From contig NC_092872.1 of assembly GCF_028372415.1 (NCBI RefSeq), forward strand, positions 391,242,853 through 391,306,852: DNA of 64,000 bases. The letters are read 5' to 3'. Every line of letters starts with the position of its first letter. The first letter of the stretch is position 1. This DNA is from Notamacropus eugenii (Eukaryota > Chordata > Mammalia > Diprotodontia > Macropodidae). The translations under genes were made by a program, and so were the position numbers. The notes under the pieces are model-generated. The model was not told the DNA's origin. It saw nothing but the letters and a program-made list of their open reading frames with translations, and did not search any database. Shown in pieces: positions 47,421 through 59,419 of the stretch.

Positions 47421-48334
47421 ATATTTTATCTAGAGAGTCAACATGTTATAGAGGACAGAGATTTGACCCTGTAGTCACAAAGAATTGTTTTCAAATGTCT
47501 GTGAATATACTGTTATTTGACCATGGGCAAATCATTTAACTTTCAATGCCTTTTATTAATCTCTAAGACTATAAATTGTAAAGAAGCAGCTTATCTGCAC
47601 TGATAACCAGGGTTTCTTCACCCAAGAGTTTCCTATAATGAAATCACATATATGTATGTATGTGTTTATGCATGCATGTATTATGTATGCACTAACCCCA
47701 TATCATACAGTTTTTATGTATCTACATATATACACAGATACATACATACACACATATATACATGTGCATGAATGCACAGATACATGTTTCCTTCAAAGAA
47801 CCATAAGCTCCTTATTTATCTCTTTGTGTTCCCAGTTCCTAGCACAGTTTCTGTTTAATAAATTTTTGCAAGTTGGTTGGCTGATTGGTTAATTGATTTA
47901 TTGTGAATATATTTGAGGAAGCACTATATCTTCTGTAAACAAGAAATTCTGGAAAAACTGATCATGAATAAGTAATCCTTTTTTATTTGGACTTTGTGCA
48001 CAATATCCTCCATGTCACATGCATGAACATCTTTAATGAGAATGTATCTCTGTTGTCAAAGTCAGTTAAATTAATACTGTATTTGTTTTGTGTGTCATGG
48101 GACACATATCAAATTCTAGTTGTGCATGCTATGTACAGTTTAAGGTGATAGAACTATTGAACTAGGAAAATTTTCACATACGTATTAGTGCAATTTAAGA
48201 AAGAATGTATTTTATTCATTTGAATGGTTGGTTATTAGATGTCACCAAGCATAACATCAAAAATATATCAAAAAGTTAAAAAAAAGAAGACTGAAAAAAG
48301 GCTTTTGATGAATATTTCAACCATATAGGAATAG

Positions 48335-48335
<1 letters not shown>
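47420..48335. other. Mostly unique DNA with a MIR scrap and TA/CA patch
   Basis: A MIR-like block (TTTGACCATGGGCAAATCAT) lies near 47,516-47,550 and a TATG/CACA patch at 47,645-47,780. No gene or RNA was recognised. Confidence 0.45.
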
Positions 48336-48337
<2 letters not shown>

Positions 48338-48382
<45 letters not shown>

Positions 48383-48419
48383 CTTTCTCTCTCTCTCCCT
48401 CCCTCTCTTTCTTTCTCTT

Positions 48420-48467
<48 letters not shown>
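48338..48467 (+). repeat. Compound (TC)n/(AC)n microsatellite
   Basis: A (TC)n tract with CCC interruptions fills 48,338-48,421, then (AC)n fills 48,423-48,467. ORFs read across it are artefacts. Confidence 0.97.
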
Positions 48468-48469
<2 letters not shown>

Positions 48470-49940
48470 ATACACACATACACACACCTGTCTTTGTCTC
48501 TGTTGCTGTTTCTGTCTTTTTCTCTCTGTTTCTCTCTATCTTTTTCAGACATGTTAATAATTATGTAAGACATGTATGTAATGTACAGACATGGAAGGTA
48601 TACCATGATGTATTACAGTGAAGTTTTTCTAAGTCAGATTGTGCTCGACTACCCTGGAACATCTAGAATTAAATATCTAAAGATGAAATGCTTTTTTTCT
48701 TTATTCTCTAGTTAATAACGTGGTATAGAAGATAAAGGACCAGACATGAATTTGGGAAAACCTCTCTTTGTCTGTCTGTCTCTCTCTGTCTCTGTCTTTC
48801 TCTGTCCTTTAGGCCTCACATGTTCTTGACTATGACTGCAGTCATTCTCCTAACGTCTGCCAGGTCATTGTACGATTTCTTATAAACAAATGAGAGGCCA
48901 TTCATCTGTGTTGACCTCAGGCACTTTGATGATCATTGCCCACTATTTTCCTTAGGAAAGTAAGTGGGAGAATGGGAGATACCAGGACAGCACTAATGTG
49001 GAAACTTTGCTTAAACTTAAAATCAAGTCTTATGAACATTTACTTGTCTCCCCCTGTCACCTATCTTCCATGCTTCAGGGAAGTTTTCCTGAATAGTCTG
49101 GCTTCCTTCAAATCTTGATGAGAATTTCTTAGGGCACTGAATCTGTGATTTAAACATACTGCTGTCAGACTAACTTAGGACTATTCTGTTCATGAAGGAG
49201 CTTTTTTCCTTGAGGTATTAAGTCTCTCAAGGTCATCCACAGAGTAATTGTGACATTTTAACTTGGCTTTGGACAGCTAAAAATGAAGGATTTGAATAAA
49301 AGCATTTGCAGACATTAACGTTAGTATCTGAACACCCTGCAGAGATCATTCTAGTTCAGTACTGAAAATGTTTTTATAACTTTATTCTGGTTCAATAGAT
49401 TTAGAAAATGAATTGGTTCAGTTCTAATTCAAAGTAATTCAATAAGGTTTTTTTGAGAATCAAAACATTTGGTCAATTCTATAATTTGAGCAATGAATAT
49501 ATAGATCTAGTTTTTGCTTAATGATAAAATTTAAGTTCCTGCTAAAAACAAGCCCACCCAAATGCATGGACTTAACATGCAGTAGTCAAACAAATGATAT
49601 GGGGGAGGAAGAAGCACACTGAATTAAAAGTGAATGCTTTAACCAGATTTTTATAAATCCTTTGGATCCTTTCCCTGATTCAGTCATATGTATTCAACAT
49701 CTCATGATTCCTATTAGTAAGTAAGTAACCTTGTCTTCCAATGTGATAAAGGGATAGAACACGTCCAGAGAGCAGTGATAATAACTGAATGGCTAAGATA
49801 TCTTTCAGTATTTTAGCTTAGTATCCTGAGGTTTCTCCCCCTTTTTTTAAAATCAACAATTTTGTAATCAAGAGTAAGTTAAGAGGCAGAATGTAAACAA
49901 TTCTTTGTCTTTTATTTTCATTTCCCTTTTTTTATAATGA
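48470..49940. other. Unique DNA with TCTG patch, no gene seen
   Basis: A (TCTG)n-like patch lies at 48,765-48,810 within a probable SINE remnant (48,720-48,870). No gene or RNA was recognised. Confidence 0.45.
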
Positions 49941-50009
49941 GTTGTTGTTGTTGTTATTGTTGGTGGTGGTGGTGTGTGTGTGCCTGTGTGTGTGTGTGTG
50001 TGTGTGTGT
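49941..50009 (+). repeat. Compound (TTG)n/(GGT)n/(GT)n microsatellite
   Basis: GTT units pass into GGT and then GT. Confidence 0.95.
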
Positions 50010-50239
50010 TTAGGAAGTAGAACACAGTATTTCATTATCACTGACTTTCACTTTAACATATATAGAGATGGTCATGATTTTTTTTTCACAAAACCATTCT
50101 TAAAGTTATTTTTTTATTAAAAAAGATGATAATTATGATCCTAGAAGAATCCCCTAACTTAGCTGTTAAACTGGTTGATTAGATGTTCAGGTAGTTTCAG
50201 TCCTAGGTATTCAAAGTTCTATATCAAAACAACCTAGCA

Positions 50240-51560
50240 AACAATCAGTCAGTTAGGCTTCAGTTAGCATCTTCTTTGTGGCAAACATTGTTATAGGTAC
50301 AGAGATAAGAAATGCAAAGAAAAAAACCTATCTCTTCTCTTCTCTCCCCTCCCCCCTCCTCTTCCCTCCTCTCCCATCACTTCCCCTTCCCTCCTCTCCT
50401 CTGTCTCTCTCTCAATTTGTCTCTCACTGAAACACATGCACATCCCCCCTACACCAAATACATATATAAGCATATACAAGATAAATATAAAGTGAGTAAA
50501 TGCAAATATATACCATTACAAATTAGGAGGCTCTTTGAATGGGAAAACACTAGCAGTTGGGGAATTAAGGAAAGGCTAAAGGATAAATTGTTGATTAAGA
50601 TGTGTCTTAAACAAAATAAAGGACACTTTAAGGGCTTTAAAAGCTAAATAGCTGACTTTTTATTTTATCTTTGGGTCAAGAGAAAGACAACAGGATTATT
50701 TGATTGGGAGAGCCACATGATCAGTTCTGCACCTAAGCAAAACTATTTTGGCAGAGTGTATACAATGGGCTTGAGTAGTGAGAGACTTGAGGCAAGGAGA
50801 CCAATTGTGAGATGATTGCAATAACCCACATGAAAAGTGAAGACTACCTGAATTAAGGTGGTAGCTATGAGTAGAAAGAACATGACAGATGTAAAATCTG
50901 AAGGTAGAAAGGGCAAGATTTGGCAAATGATTTGATATATGAGGGAGAAAGTGAGGAGCTCATGATAACCCTGAGGCTATGAGCCTGAGACACTAAAAGG
51001 ATCCTAGGCTCTTATACAGAATTAGTCAAATTTGGAAGAGAGGCAAGGTTTTTTTCAGGAAAAATAATATCAATTTTGCACATGTTTAGTTGGATATTTC
51101 TCAGGACCATCTACTTTGAAATACCCAGTAGGAAATTGGTGATGAGGGACTGAAGATATCTATCTATCACCTATCTATCCATCCATCTATCAACATCTAT
51201 ATATGTATGTGTCTTACTATCTATCATATAATTGTCTTAATCTATCTGTGAATTACTGATATAAAGAAAATGGTTAAATATAAACACGTGTAGAAGTTAT
51301 TGAAGAGAGAATATAGAGAGAAAAGAGAAGAGGATTCAAGATAATATTTTGGGAGTAAATTCATAGTTAAGGATATGCTATAGAGGTTGATCCCACAAAG
51401 GAGACTGAGAACATATGTAGGAGGAGAACCAGGAGGTGACTATCATGGAAAAGCATAGAAAGAAGAATATCCAAAAGAAGAGGATGATTAACAGCCTTGT
51501 GACACCTGCTGGCTCACATTTTGTCCGGAGCAATGTTTTCACTTTCACCCTTAATGTCAA
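50240..51560 (+). repeat. Long unnamed interspersed repeat, near complete
   Basis: Landmarks in order are GTGGCAAACATTGTTATAGG, GAGATAAGAAATGCAAAG, AATTAAGGAAAGGCTAAAGG, GAGAGACTTGAGGCAAGGAG, AACCCACATGAAAAGTGAAG, TTGCACATGTTTAGTTGGAT, AAGGAGACTGAGAACATATG, GGAGGAGAACCAGGAGGTGA. The string recurs in part at 3,280-3,770 and weakly at 22,370 and 32,400. It has a pyrimidine-rich microsatellite (50,330-50,420) and a TATC patch (51,160-51,240) inside it. I recognise it as a common long mammalian/marsupial repeat but cannot name the family. No ORF of note. Confidence 0.55.
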
Positions 51561-52140
51561 ATGATATTCTCTCACATTTTAATTAAATTGTTATATATTA
51601 CAAACTCCACTTCTCTTGATTGGGGCCATAAAAATGAATGGACTAATTCAGCTACATGGTCCTAATAGTTTTTGTGACAACCTATAAACAAGTGATCTCA
51701 AAAAAAGTCCAAAGATAATTTATATTACATGATATGTTGCACTTTCATTATTAGTTGCCTTACTTGAACTTGTATTGAAGAAAGTGGTGTGTATGTGTGT
51801 ATACACAGGCATGTATGTTTATATATACAATATACATGTACATGTATTGTGTGCACATATATATATATATATTCACCCATCTGTGTGCATGTATGAATGT
51901 ATGTATGCTCAAATGGCTATTTTGAGGAGTTAGGATGATTTACATGATAACCTTATTGTGGCAACTATGACAACATGGAAAGAGAATTTGCCCACGCAAC
52001 CTGGGTCCCAATTCATTCTCTAGTATTTAGTTTATCTTGATCAAATATTTATTCTATAGGATCCTCAGTTTTCTCATCTATAAAGTGATAAACTCTAAGT
52101 TTCCTTCTAGCTCCAGATTTTATGATTGCATAACCGTTGG
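51560..52140 (+). other. Unique DNA ending in a MIR-like SINE
   Basis: A TATG/TA patch lies at 51,790-51,900 and a MIR-like SINE (CCTCAGTTTTCTCATCTATA, then TTCTAGCTCCAGATTTTATG) at about 51,985-52,135. Confidence 0.55.
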
Positions 52141-52176
52141 TACGGTCTATGTTTAAGGAAAACAATAAATAAAGAA

Positions 52177-52234
52177 GCAGTTGGGAATAGTGGAAAGAGT
52201 GCTAGACTTGGGGCCAGGAAGACCAAAGATTGTA
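52177..52234 (+). repeat. tRNA-like SINE head fragment
   Basis: GCAGTTGGGAATAGTGGAAA followed by GAGTGCTAGACTTGGGGCCA and a GGAAGACC end resembles a tRNA-derived SINE head. It is cut off at the start of the L1. Confidence 0.6.
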
Positions 52235-52243
52235 ATGGGCCCT

Positions 52244-53640
52244 GGCAACTGGTTAGAAAAGACTTACAGAGGATTCCTGTGCTAGTCCTAGACAGAGGAT
52301 AAGATGATGTTTGGTAACTCCATTGCCTTTAGCCACTTCAGGGACATAGTTCAAGGGCAGAAAGGAACATGTTCAGTCAAGGGAAAGCTGAAACCCTGAG
52401 GGACAAATGTTTGGCAATTCCATTGCTTCTATTCACTTCTGGTTGATAGTTCAAGGACAAAGAGAAATAAGTTCAGACAAGAGGGAGCAGAAGCCCTGAG
52501 AGTCAGTATTGCTTTTGGACAGAAGAATCAGGAACACTGAGAAATAGTATCACTTCTGGTCCCAAGGGAGCAGGGTCCTTCAGGAACAGTGTCAGTTACA
52601 ATGCTAAGGGACCAGGACCTGGATAAGGACAAGAGTACAGACCAGAAGACAGTGACCACACATCACACCACCTTGGAAGCATCCAAAAATTCCAAATTCC
52701 CCAAAGTAGCTCTGAAAATGGAAGTGCAAAAAAAAAAAGTAAAACCCTGCAGCTTGAGGCAGTATCTTTTCCCAAAGTGCTGGTAACAGACTTTACCATT
52801 AACATAAAGTGCAGAATCAAGTAATATGAAGGGAAAATAAGCAAACAGTAGACATACCTGACTAAAATAAGCTACTATGGTGACAGGGAAGGACACAATC
52901 TCAGAAAAAAAGACAAATTAGGAATTTCTAAAGACAGATCACTGAAATGAGAGTGAAGGCCAGTTTAGAATCCACATGGATGAAACACCAGCACTGGGAC
53001 TAGCTGGTAGTGACAGAAACAACAGCAACATTGAGATCTCTTAAGCCAGAGATGATAAGGAGACAAGGAAACTGGTAAGAAAGAGATCACAAGAGACCCA
53101 TGTGCTAGCACTGAATAAATTATCATTCACTGTTTGGCCACTGTATTGCTGATAGACACTTTTGGGGCATAGCTTAAGGATGGAGGGGAAGCATTTTTGG
53201 CTAAACTGAAGTGGAAACCTTTAGGGACAATATTGGTTCTTGTCCCAAGGGGTCAGAGATGTGAAGAACAGTATCACTTCCTGTCATAAAGGATCAAGGG
53301 CTCTGAGGAAAATCAATAGCAAACTCAAAAAATCAAAAACCCTTCTTAGGTAAGGACTAGAGGGCAGTAGGTAAAGACCAGACTGCATACCAGGAGAATA
53401 AGTGATCACACCACATCAACAGTTTCCAAACTCCCATAATTAGCTCTAAAATTAACATTGTAAAAGAGTCAGAATATTGAGGGTACTCATTCCCCTTACC
53501 ATGGCAACAACAGAGACCAACTTTAACATAAAGTTCAAAGTTAAAAATCAGCTGAAAAAAAGAGCAAGCAACAACAAAAATAGAACCTGACCATAAAAAT
53601 CTCCTGTAGGGACAAAGAAGATCAAGATAAAAACTCAGAA
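52244..53640 (+). repeat. Tandemly repeated 5' region of the L1
   Basis: Two levels of repetition are visible. A roughly 820 bp unit recurs (52,244 and 53,067 both begin GG.AACTGG with CTGTGCTAG/ATGTGCTAG following; 52,610-52,900 resembles 53,345-53,620). Inside it, a roughly 100 bp unit recurs at 52,310 and 52,410 and once at 53,133 (each begins TTTGG.(A/C)A.T, with a 'ATAG(T/C)T.AAGGA/GC' block). It is diverged but collinear. Confidence 0.7.
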
Positions 53641-54920
53641 GAAGGTAAAAATAGACATAATTAAAGAAGAGTAAATTAAAAGATCTATAAGAAAAGTTGC
53701 CAAGAAAAAAATGAATTTGATGAAAGCTCAATAAGAATTTCTGGAAGAGATAAAATTTATTTTCAACATCACATAAAAGAGTTAGAAATAAAACAATAGG
53801 TAAAGAAGTGAAAGCAAGGGAAAAAATTATAAAATTACAACAGCTTGGTAAAGAGGCACAAAAATACTGAAAAGTAATTACTTCAAAATTAGAATTTGGC
53901 ATGTTGAAGTGTCCATGAGATATCTTGAAATAAAAAGATAAAGTCAAAATAATTTAAAAAAGGAAGTAAATGTGAAACATGTCACAGAAAAAGAACTCAC
54001 TGGGAAAAGAGAGGGAGAGATAATTTAAGAATTGTTGGACTGCCTGAAATCTATGATCAAAGACAGAGCCTAGACATCATATTTCAAGAAGTTATCAAGG
54101 AAAACAGCCCTGATATCCTAGAACCAGAAGGTAAAATAGAAATTGAAAGAATCCACTGATCTTCACCTGAAAGAGTTTCCAAAACTAAAACTCTCAGGAG
54201 CATTCCAACCAACTTCCAGACCTCTCTGGTTAAAGAGAAAATATTTTAATAAGCCAGAGAGAAACCATTTGAAAACTATGAAACCACATGGATCCACAGT
54301 AAGGAATAAAACAATATGTATTAGCTACCACATCAAAGAAGCCGAAGGCAAATGAGCCCTGGGATTACAATAAAGAATGATCTACACAACAACATGAAGT
54401 AAAATCCTTCAAGGGAAAAATGTATATTTATTGAAATGGAGAAACCTTAAATGTTACTGATGAAAAGACATGAGCTGAATAGAACATTTGACTTTCTAAC
54501 ACAACACTGAAGTGAAGCATAAAAACGTAAAAATTGAAGAGAAATCATAAGGAATTCAATAAAGTTAAGTGGTTTATTTTTCTTTAAGGGGAGATGATAC
54601 ATGTGACTTAAATTAACTTTATATTGTTAGGGAAGTTAGAATAATTCTGCATGGAAACAGGGTGTGGGAGTGAGTTAATTTTATAGGGATGGTGTAAAAA
54701 AATGGATAGACAAGAAAGGGGGATGCCCAAGGAGAAGGGAGAAGGGAGAGAGAAAAGAAGAGAAAATGATCTTATATATAATAGTTATCCAAAGAAATAA
54801 TTTTAAGATGGAGGAGAAATGCTGGGGGAAGGGTAAACAATGTGTGACCTTCACAAGAAAAGGTGTTCAAAGAGGGAAATTATATGTATATATGTATGTG
54901 TGTATATGTATATGTGTGTG

Positions 54921-54923
<3 letters not shown>

Positions 54924-55016
<93 letters not shown>
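54924..55016 (+). repeat. (TA)n microsatellite
   Basis: About 46 uninterrupted AT units in the L1 ORF1-ORF2 spacer. Polytyrosine/isoleucine ORFs here are artefacts. Confidence 0.97.
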
Positions 55017-55018
<2 letters not shown>

Positions 55019-55145
55019 GGGTGATGAGTACCAGAAATACTCAACAGAGAAGTAGGTGGGGGAGGTCAGAGAAAGAGAAAACGATAAAAGAAAAGGCAGA
55101 TTAAAAGAAGGCAGTAGGCAGCAGCAAAAAAAGACTTCCAATAAA

Positions 55146-55148
<3 letters not shown>

Positions 55149-55203
<55 letters not shown>
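55149..55203 (+). repeat. (GA)n microsatellite
   Basis: About 27 GA units in the purine-rich L1 spacer. Confidence 0.97.
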
Positions 55204-55206
<3 letters not shown>

Positions 55207-56077
55207 AAGAAAAGAAAATGGTATTGAGGGAAATAAAGAATGTGAATGGGATAAACTCACCAATAAAATAGAAAAAGTAAGTACAATGAATTAGAAAGTA
55301 CAATCTAACAATTTTGTTTACAGGAAGCAAACTTGAAACAGAGAGATGTTAAAATAAGGAGTGAGAGCAGAGTGCTACAGTGGAAGTAAAGAAGGCAGAG
55401 ATAACAATTATGATCTCAGACAAAGAAAAAGCAAAAATAGAGCTAATAAAAAGGAGAAGCAGATAAACTGAATTTTGCTGAAAAGGAATCATAGACGATG
55501 AATCCATATCAACACTAATCATATATGCACCAAAAGCCATAACGTCCAAATACTTAAAGAAAATTTAAATGAATTACAAAACAAGCAAACAAACAAGCAA
55601 GTAAACCCCCAAACCAAATAAATAAAAACAGTACAATTGTCCTCATGGGAAAATTCAACTTTCCCCTGTCAGAGCTAGAGAAATCTGATCATAAAACAAA
55701 TGAGAAGGAAGTCAAAGAGATGAATAGAATGTTAGAAAAGTTAGATATGATAGACCTCTGGAGAAATCTGAATGGAAATAGAAAGTGACTAGACTATTTT
55801 CTCAGCTGTACATTGTGCCTTCATAAAAATTGACTGTGTATTAGGGCACAAAAACCTCACAACCAAATACAGTGAATCAGAAGTATTAAATGCATTCCTT
55901 CTATACCATAACACAGTAAAACTAAACTTGGTAAAGAGCCAAGGAAAGATAGATTAAAAATTTTAATTGGAAACTAAATAATCTAACCCTAAAAATAAGT
56001 GTCAAAGAAGAAATAATAAAAACAATAAAAAAATTTCATTAGAGTAAATTAAAACAAGGAGACAAAATTCAAAAATT

Positions 56078-56170
56078 TGTGTGTGTGTGTGTGTGTTTGT
56101 CCTTCTTTGCCAAAGAAGACCATGCCATCAGAGAAATAATGACACGACTTGCACTTGACGGGAGGTGGCT
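56078..56170 (-). repeat. SINE tail inserted in L1 ORF2, with (GT)n
   Basis: A (GT)n run (56,078-56,096) is followed by TTTGTCCTTCTTTGCCAAAG, AAGACCATGCCATCAGAG and AAATAATGACACGACTTG. These match the tail of the SINE at 47,049-47,352. The surrounding ORF2 text continues on both sides, so the SINE inserted after the L1. It is 5'-truncated. Confidence 0.8.
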
Positions 56171-59100
56171 AAAACAATACTTAGGGGAAAATTCATATCT
56201 TTAATTGCTTGTGTCACTAAAACAAAGAAAAAAGAGATCAGTTAATTGGACATACAACTAAAAAGCTATAAAAGCAACAAATGAAAAATCCCCAGTTAAA
56301 CACCAAAATGGAAATTCTGAAAATCAAAAGAAAAATTTATAAAATTGAAAGTATATAAAAAATATCTTCATCCAATAAATAAAACTTAGAGCTGGCTTTA
56401 TGAAAAACCTAATCAAATAGACATGGCACTGGTCAAATTGATTTTTTTTAATAGCAAAAAACCCCACAACAAATTAGCAGTATCAAAACCAAAAAGGATA
56501 AATTCACCAATAATGATAATAAAAATAAAGCCATTATTAAGAACTATTTGCCTAATTAGATATAGGTAAAACAACAATTTAAGTGACCAAAGATGGATAA
56601 TTCCAAATATACAATCTGTCTAGATTAACATGAGGAAATAGCCTATTTTATAATCCTAAAACCCTACATAACAATGTTAGAAAAAAATCTAATGAACAAG
56701 TCATTAAACAGCATCCCAAAAACAAATCCCCATGAGCAAATGGAGTTACAAATGGATTTTATCAAATATTTAAGGAACAATAATCCCAGTACTACATGAA
56801 CTATTTGAAAAAAAATGAGTGAAGGAGTCTTACCGATTCCTTCTACGACAAAATACGTTTTTGATACCTAAAGTAGGGTTATGAAAACAGATAAAGAAAA
56901 CCAAAGATCCATTTCCTTATTACATATCAATGAAAACTTCTACATAAAATTTCAGCAAGTAGTTACAGCAATGCATCACATACATTATATTATATGTCAT
57001 GGTGGAATTTATACCATGAATGCAGAATTGGTTCAATATTACTAGGATAATTATCAGCATAATTGAGCATATCAATACAAAAAAAAATTTAAAATCATAT
57101 TACTATATCAATAGATATAGAAAAAGTCCCTTAACAAAATAAAACATCTTTTTATTATTGGGGAAAAAAAAACACTAGGAAACATAAGAATCAATGGAGC
57201 TTTTCTTAAAATATGTAGCATGTATCCAAAACCAAGAGCAAACTGTCTACACACACAAACACACATGTTAACTTAAAACCTTTCCAATAAGATCAATGGT
57301 GAAGCAAGAATGCCTTCTATCACCACTATTATTTAATATTGTACTAGAAATGCGAGTTATTGCAGTGGTAAAAAGAAATTGAAAGAAATAAAATAGTCAG
57401 CAAGGAAATAAACTACCACTATTTACAGAAAATATGATGGTATACTTAGAGAATCCTAGAGAATCAACTAAGAAACTAAGTGAATCAATTAACAACCTCG
57501 GCAAACTTGCAGTGTATAAAATAAACCTACACAAATCATTATAATTTCTATATACTACCAATGAAATCCAGCAGTAGGAGATAGAAAGAGAAATTCCATT
57601 TAAAATAAATGCAGAGAATATAAAACATCTGGGAGTCTACCTGCCAAATCAAACACAGGAATTGTGACATTATTATGAAACATTTTTCACACATATAAAG
57701 AAATATCTAAACAATTTGAGAAATATTACTTGTTCATTGGTAGGCTGAGCCAATAGAACAAAAATGACAATTTTACAAAGTACTGAGGAATTATTTTGTA
57801 GAACTAGAAAAAAATAGCAAAATTCATCTGGGAGAACAAAAGTTCAAGTATATAAAAGAAATAAAAAATGTTAAGGAAGGCAACCTAATAATTCCAGATT
57901 TTAAATTATATTACAAAATGGAAATCATCAAAAGAATCTGGAACTGGCTAAGAAGTAAAGTGGCTGATCAGTGGAATAGATTAGGTACACAATACACAGT
58001 AGAAAGTCATCTAGTAATTTAGTGTGGTAATCTAGTGTTTGATAAACCCAAAGGTCAGAGTTTTTGAGATGAGAACTCCCCATCTGACAAAAAATGGTGG
58101 GAAAACTGAAAAGCAGCTGAAATCTAGGTGTAGACCACCATCTCACACTGTATACCAAAACAGGATCAAAATAAATAAATTATTTAGGCATAAAGGTTGA
58201 GATCATAAGTAAATTGGAGGAGTGTGGGGAAGTGTACTTATTTTATATATGGATAAGGGAAGAGTTTATGACCAAACAAGATTTAGAGAGAATCATAGGA
58301 AGTAAAATGAATAATTTTGATTACATGACATTAAGAAATTGCACAAACAAAATAAATGCAATCAAAATTAGAAGAAAAATAGGAAATGGGAAATTACATC
58401 AGACTTCTCTGATAAAGGTTTCATTTCTCAAGTTTATATTGGAAGCTGAGTCAACTTTATTACAAAAGAAAGAACAGTTCGTCAGTTGATAAATGGCTAA
58501 AAGATATGAACAAGCAATTTTCAAAAGAATAAACCAAAGCCATCCATATTTACATGAAGAAGTGCTCACAATTTCTACTCATTAGAGAAATTAAATTAAA
58601 ACACTTCTGAGGTACCACCTCATACTATCAGGTTTTTAAACAGGACAGGAAAAGAAAATAACTGTGGGAGAATATGGAAGAATTGAAACATTATTGTACT
58701 GCTGGTGAAATTATGAAATAGTCCAATCATTCACAAGAATAAGTTGGAACTACTCCCAAAGATCTATAAAACTATGATTACCATTTTATGCAGCAAAACC
58801 AGTACTAGGTTTATATCTAAAAGAAATCAAAGAAAAGTAAAAAATGAAGTATTTGTACAAAAATGTTTATAGTAGCTCTTTTATATGATGGCAAAAATTG
58901 GAAAATGAAGGAATGGTCATAAATTGAGGAATGGCTGAACATGTTGTGGTATATGACAGGGATGAATATTGTGCTATAAGAAATGATGAGCAGGATGGTT
59001 TCAGCCAAAAAAAACCAAAAAACAAAAAACCAACCAACCAAACAAATAAACCTTAGAAGACTTACATGAACACGTGCAAAGTGAAATGAGCAGAACCAGG

Positions 59101-59419
59101 AGAATATTGTACAGAGTAGCAGAGTAATAATAATATTGTAAGGATGGGCAACTGTGAGACTTAGCTACTCTAATCAAGATAGTGATCCAAGATACTTCAA
59201 AAGGATCCATGATGAAAAATGTTATCAACCTCCAGCAAAAGAACTGATGAACTCTGAATGCAATTGAAGCATGCCTTTTTTTTAACTTTTTTTGTTTTGT
59301 TTTTTGTCTGCTTTCATTTGGAAAATGGCTAATATGGAAATCAATTTGTTTGTCTTCTTAAGGAGGGAGAGATTTGAAATTGAAACTTTGAAAAATATAT
59401 TATTGTTAAACTTGTTTAA

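Noticed and set aside
48276-48606. Arg-Glu and Cys-Val repeat ORFs
   Set aside because: They are translations of the compound TC/AC microsatellite.
53357-53947. 196-codon minus-strand hydrophobic ORF as a membrane protein
   Set aside because: It is the antisense of the A-rich L1 leader/ORF1 region; reversed A-rich codons give Phe/Leu/Ser-rich translations.
54851-55330. 159-codon ORF with long Ser-Leu and Tyr-Ile runs
   Set aside because: It is a translation of the (GA)n and (TA)n microsatellites.
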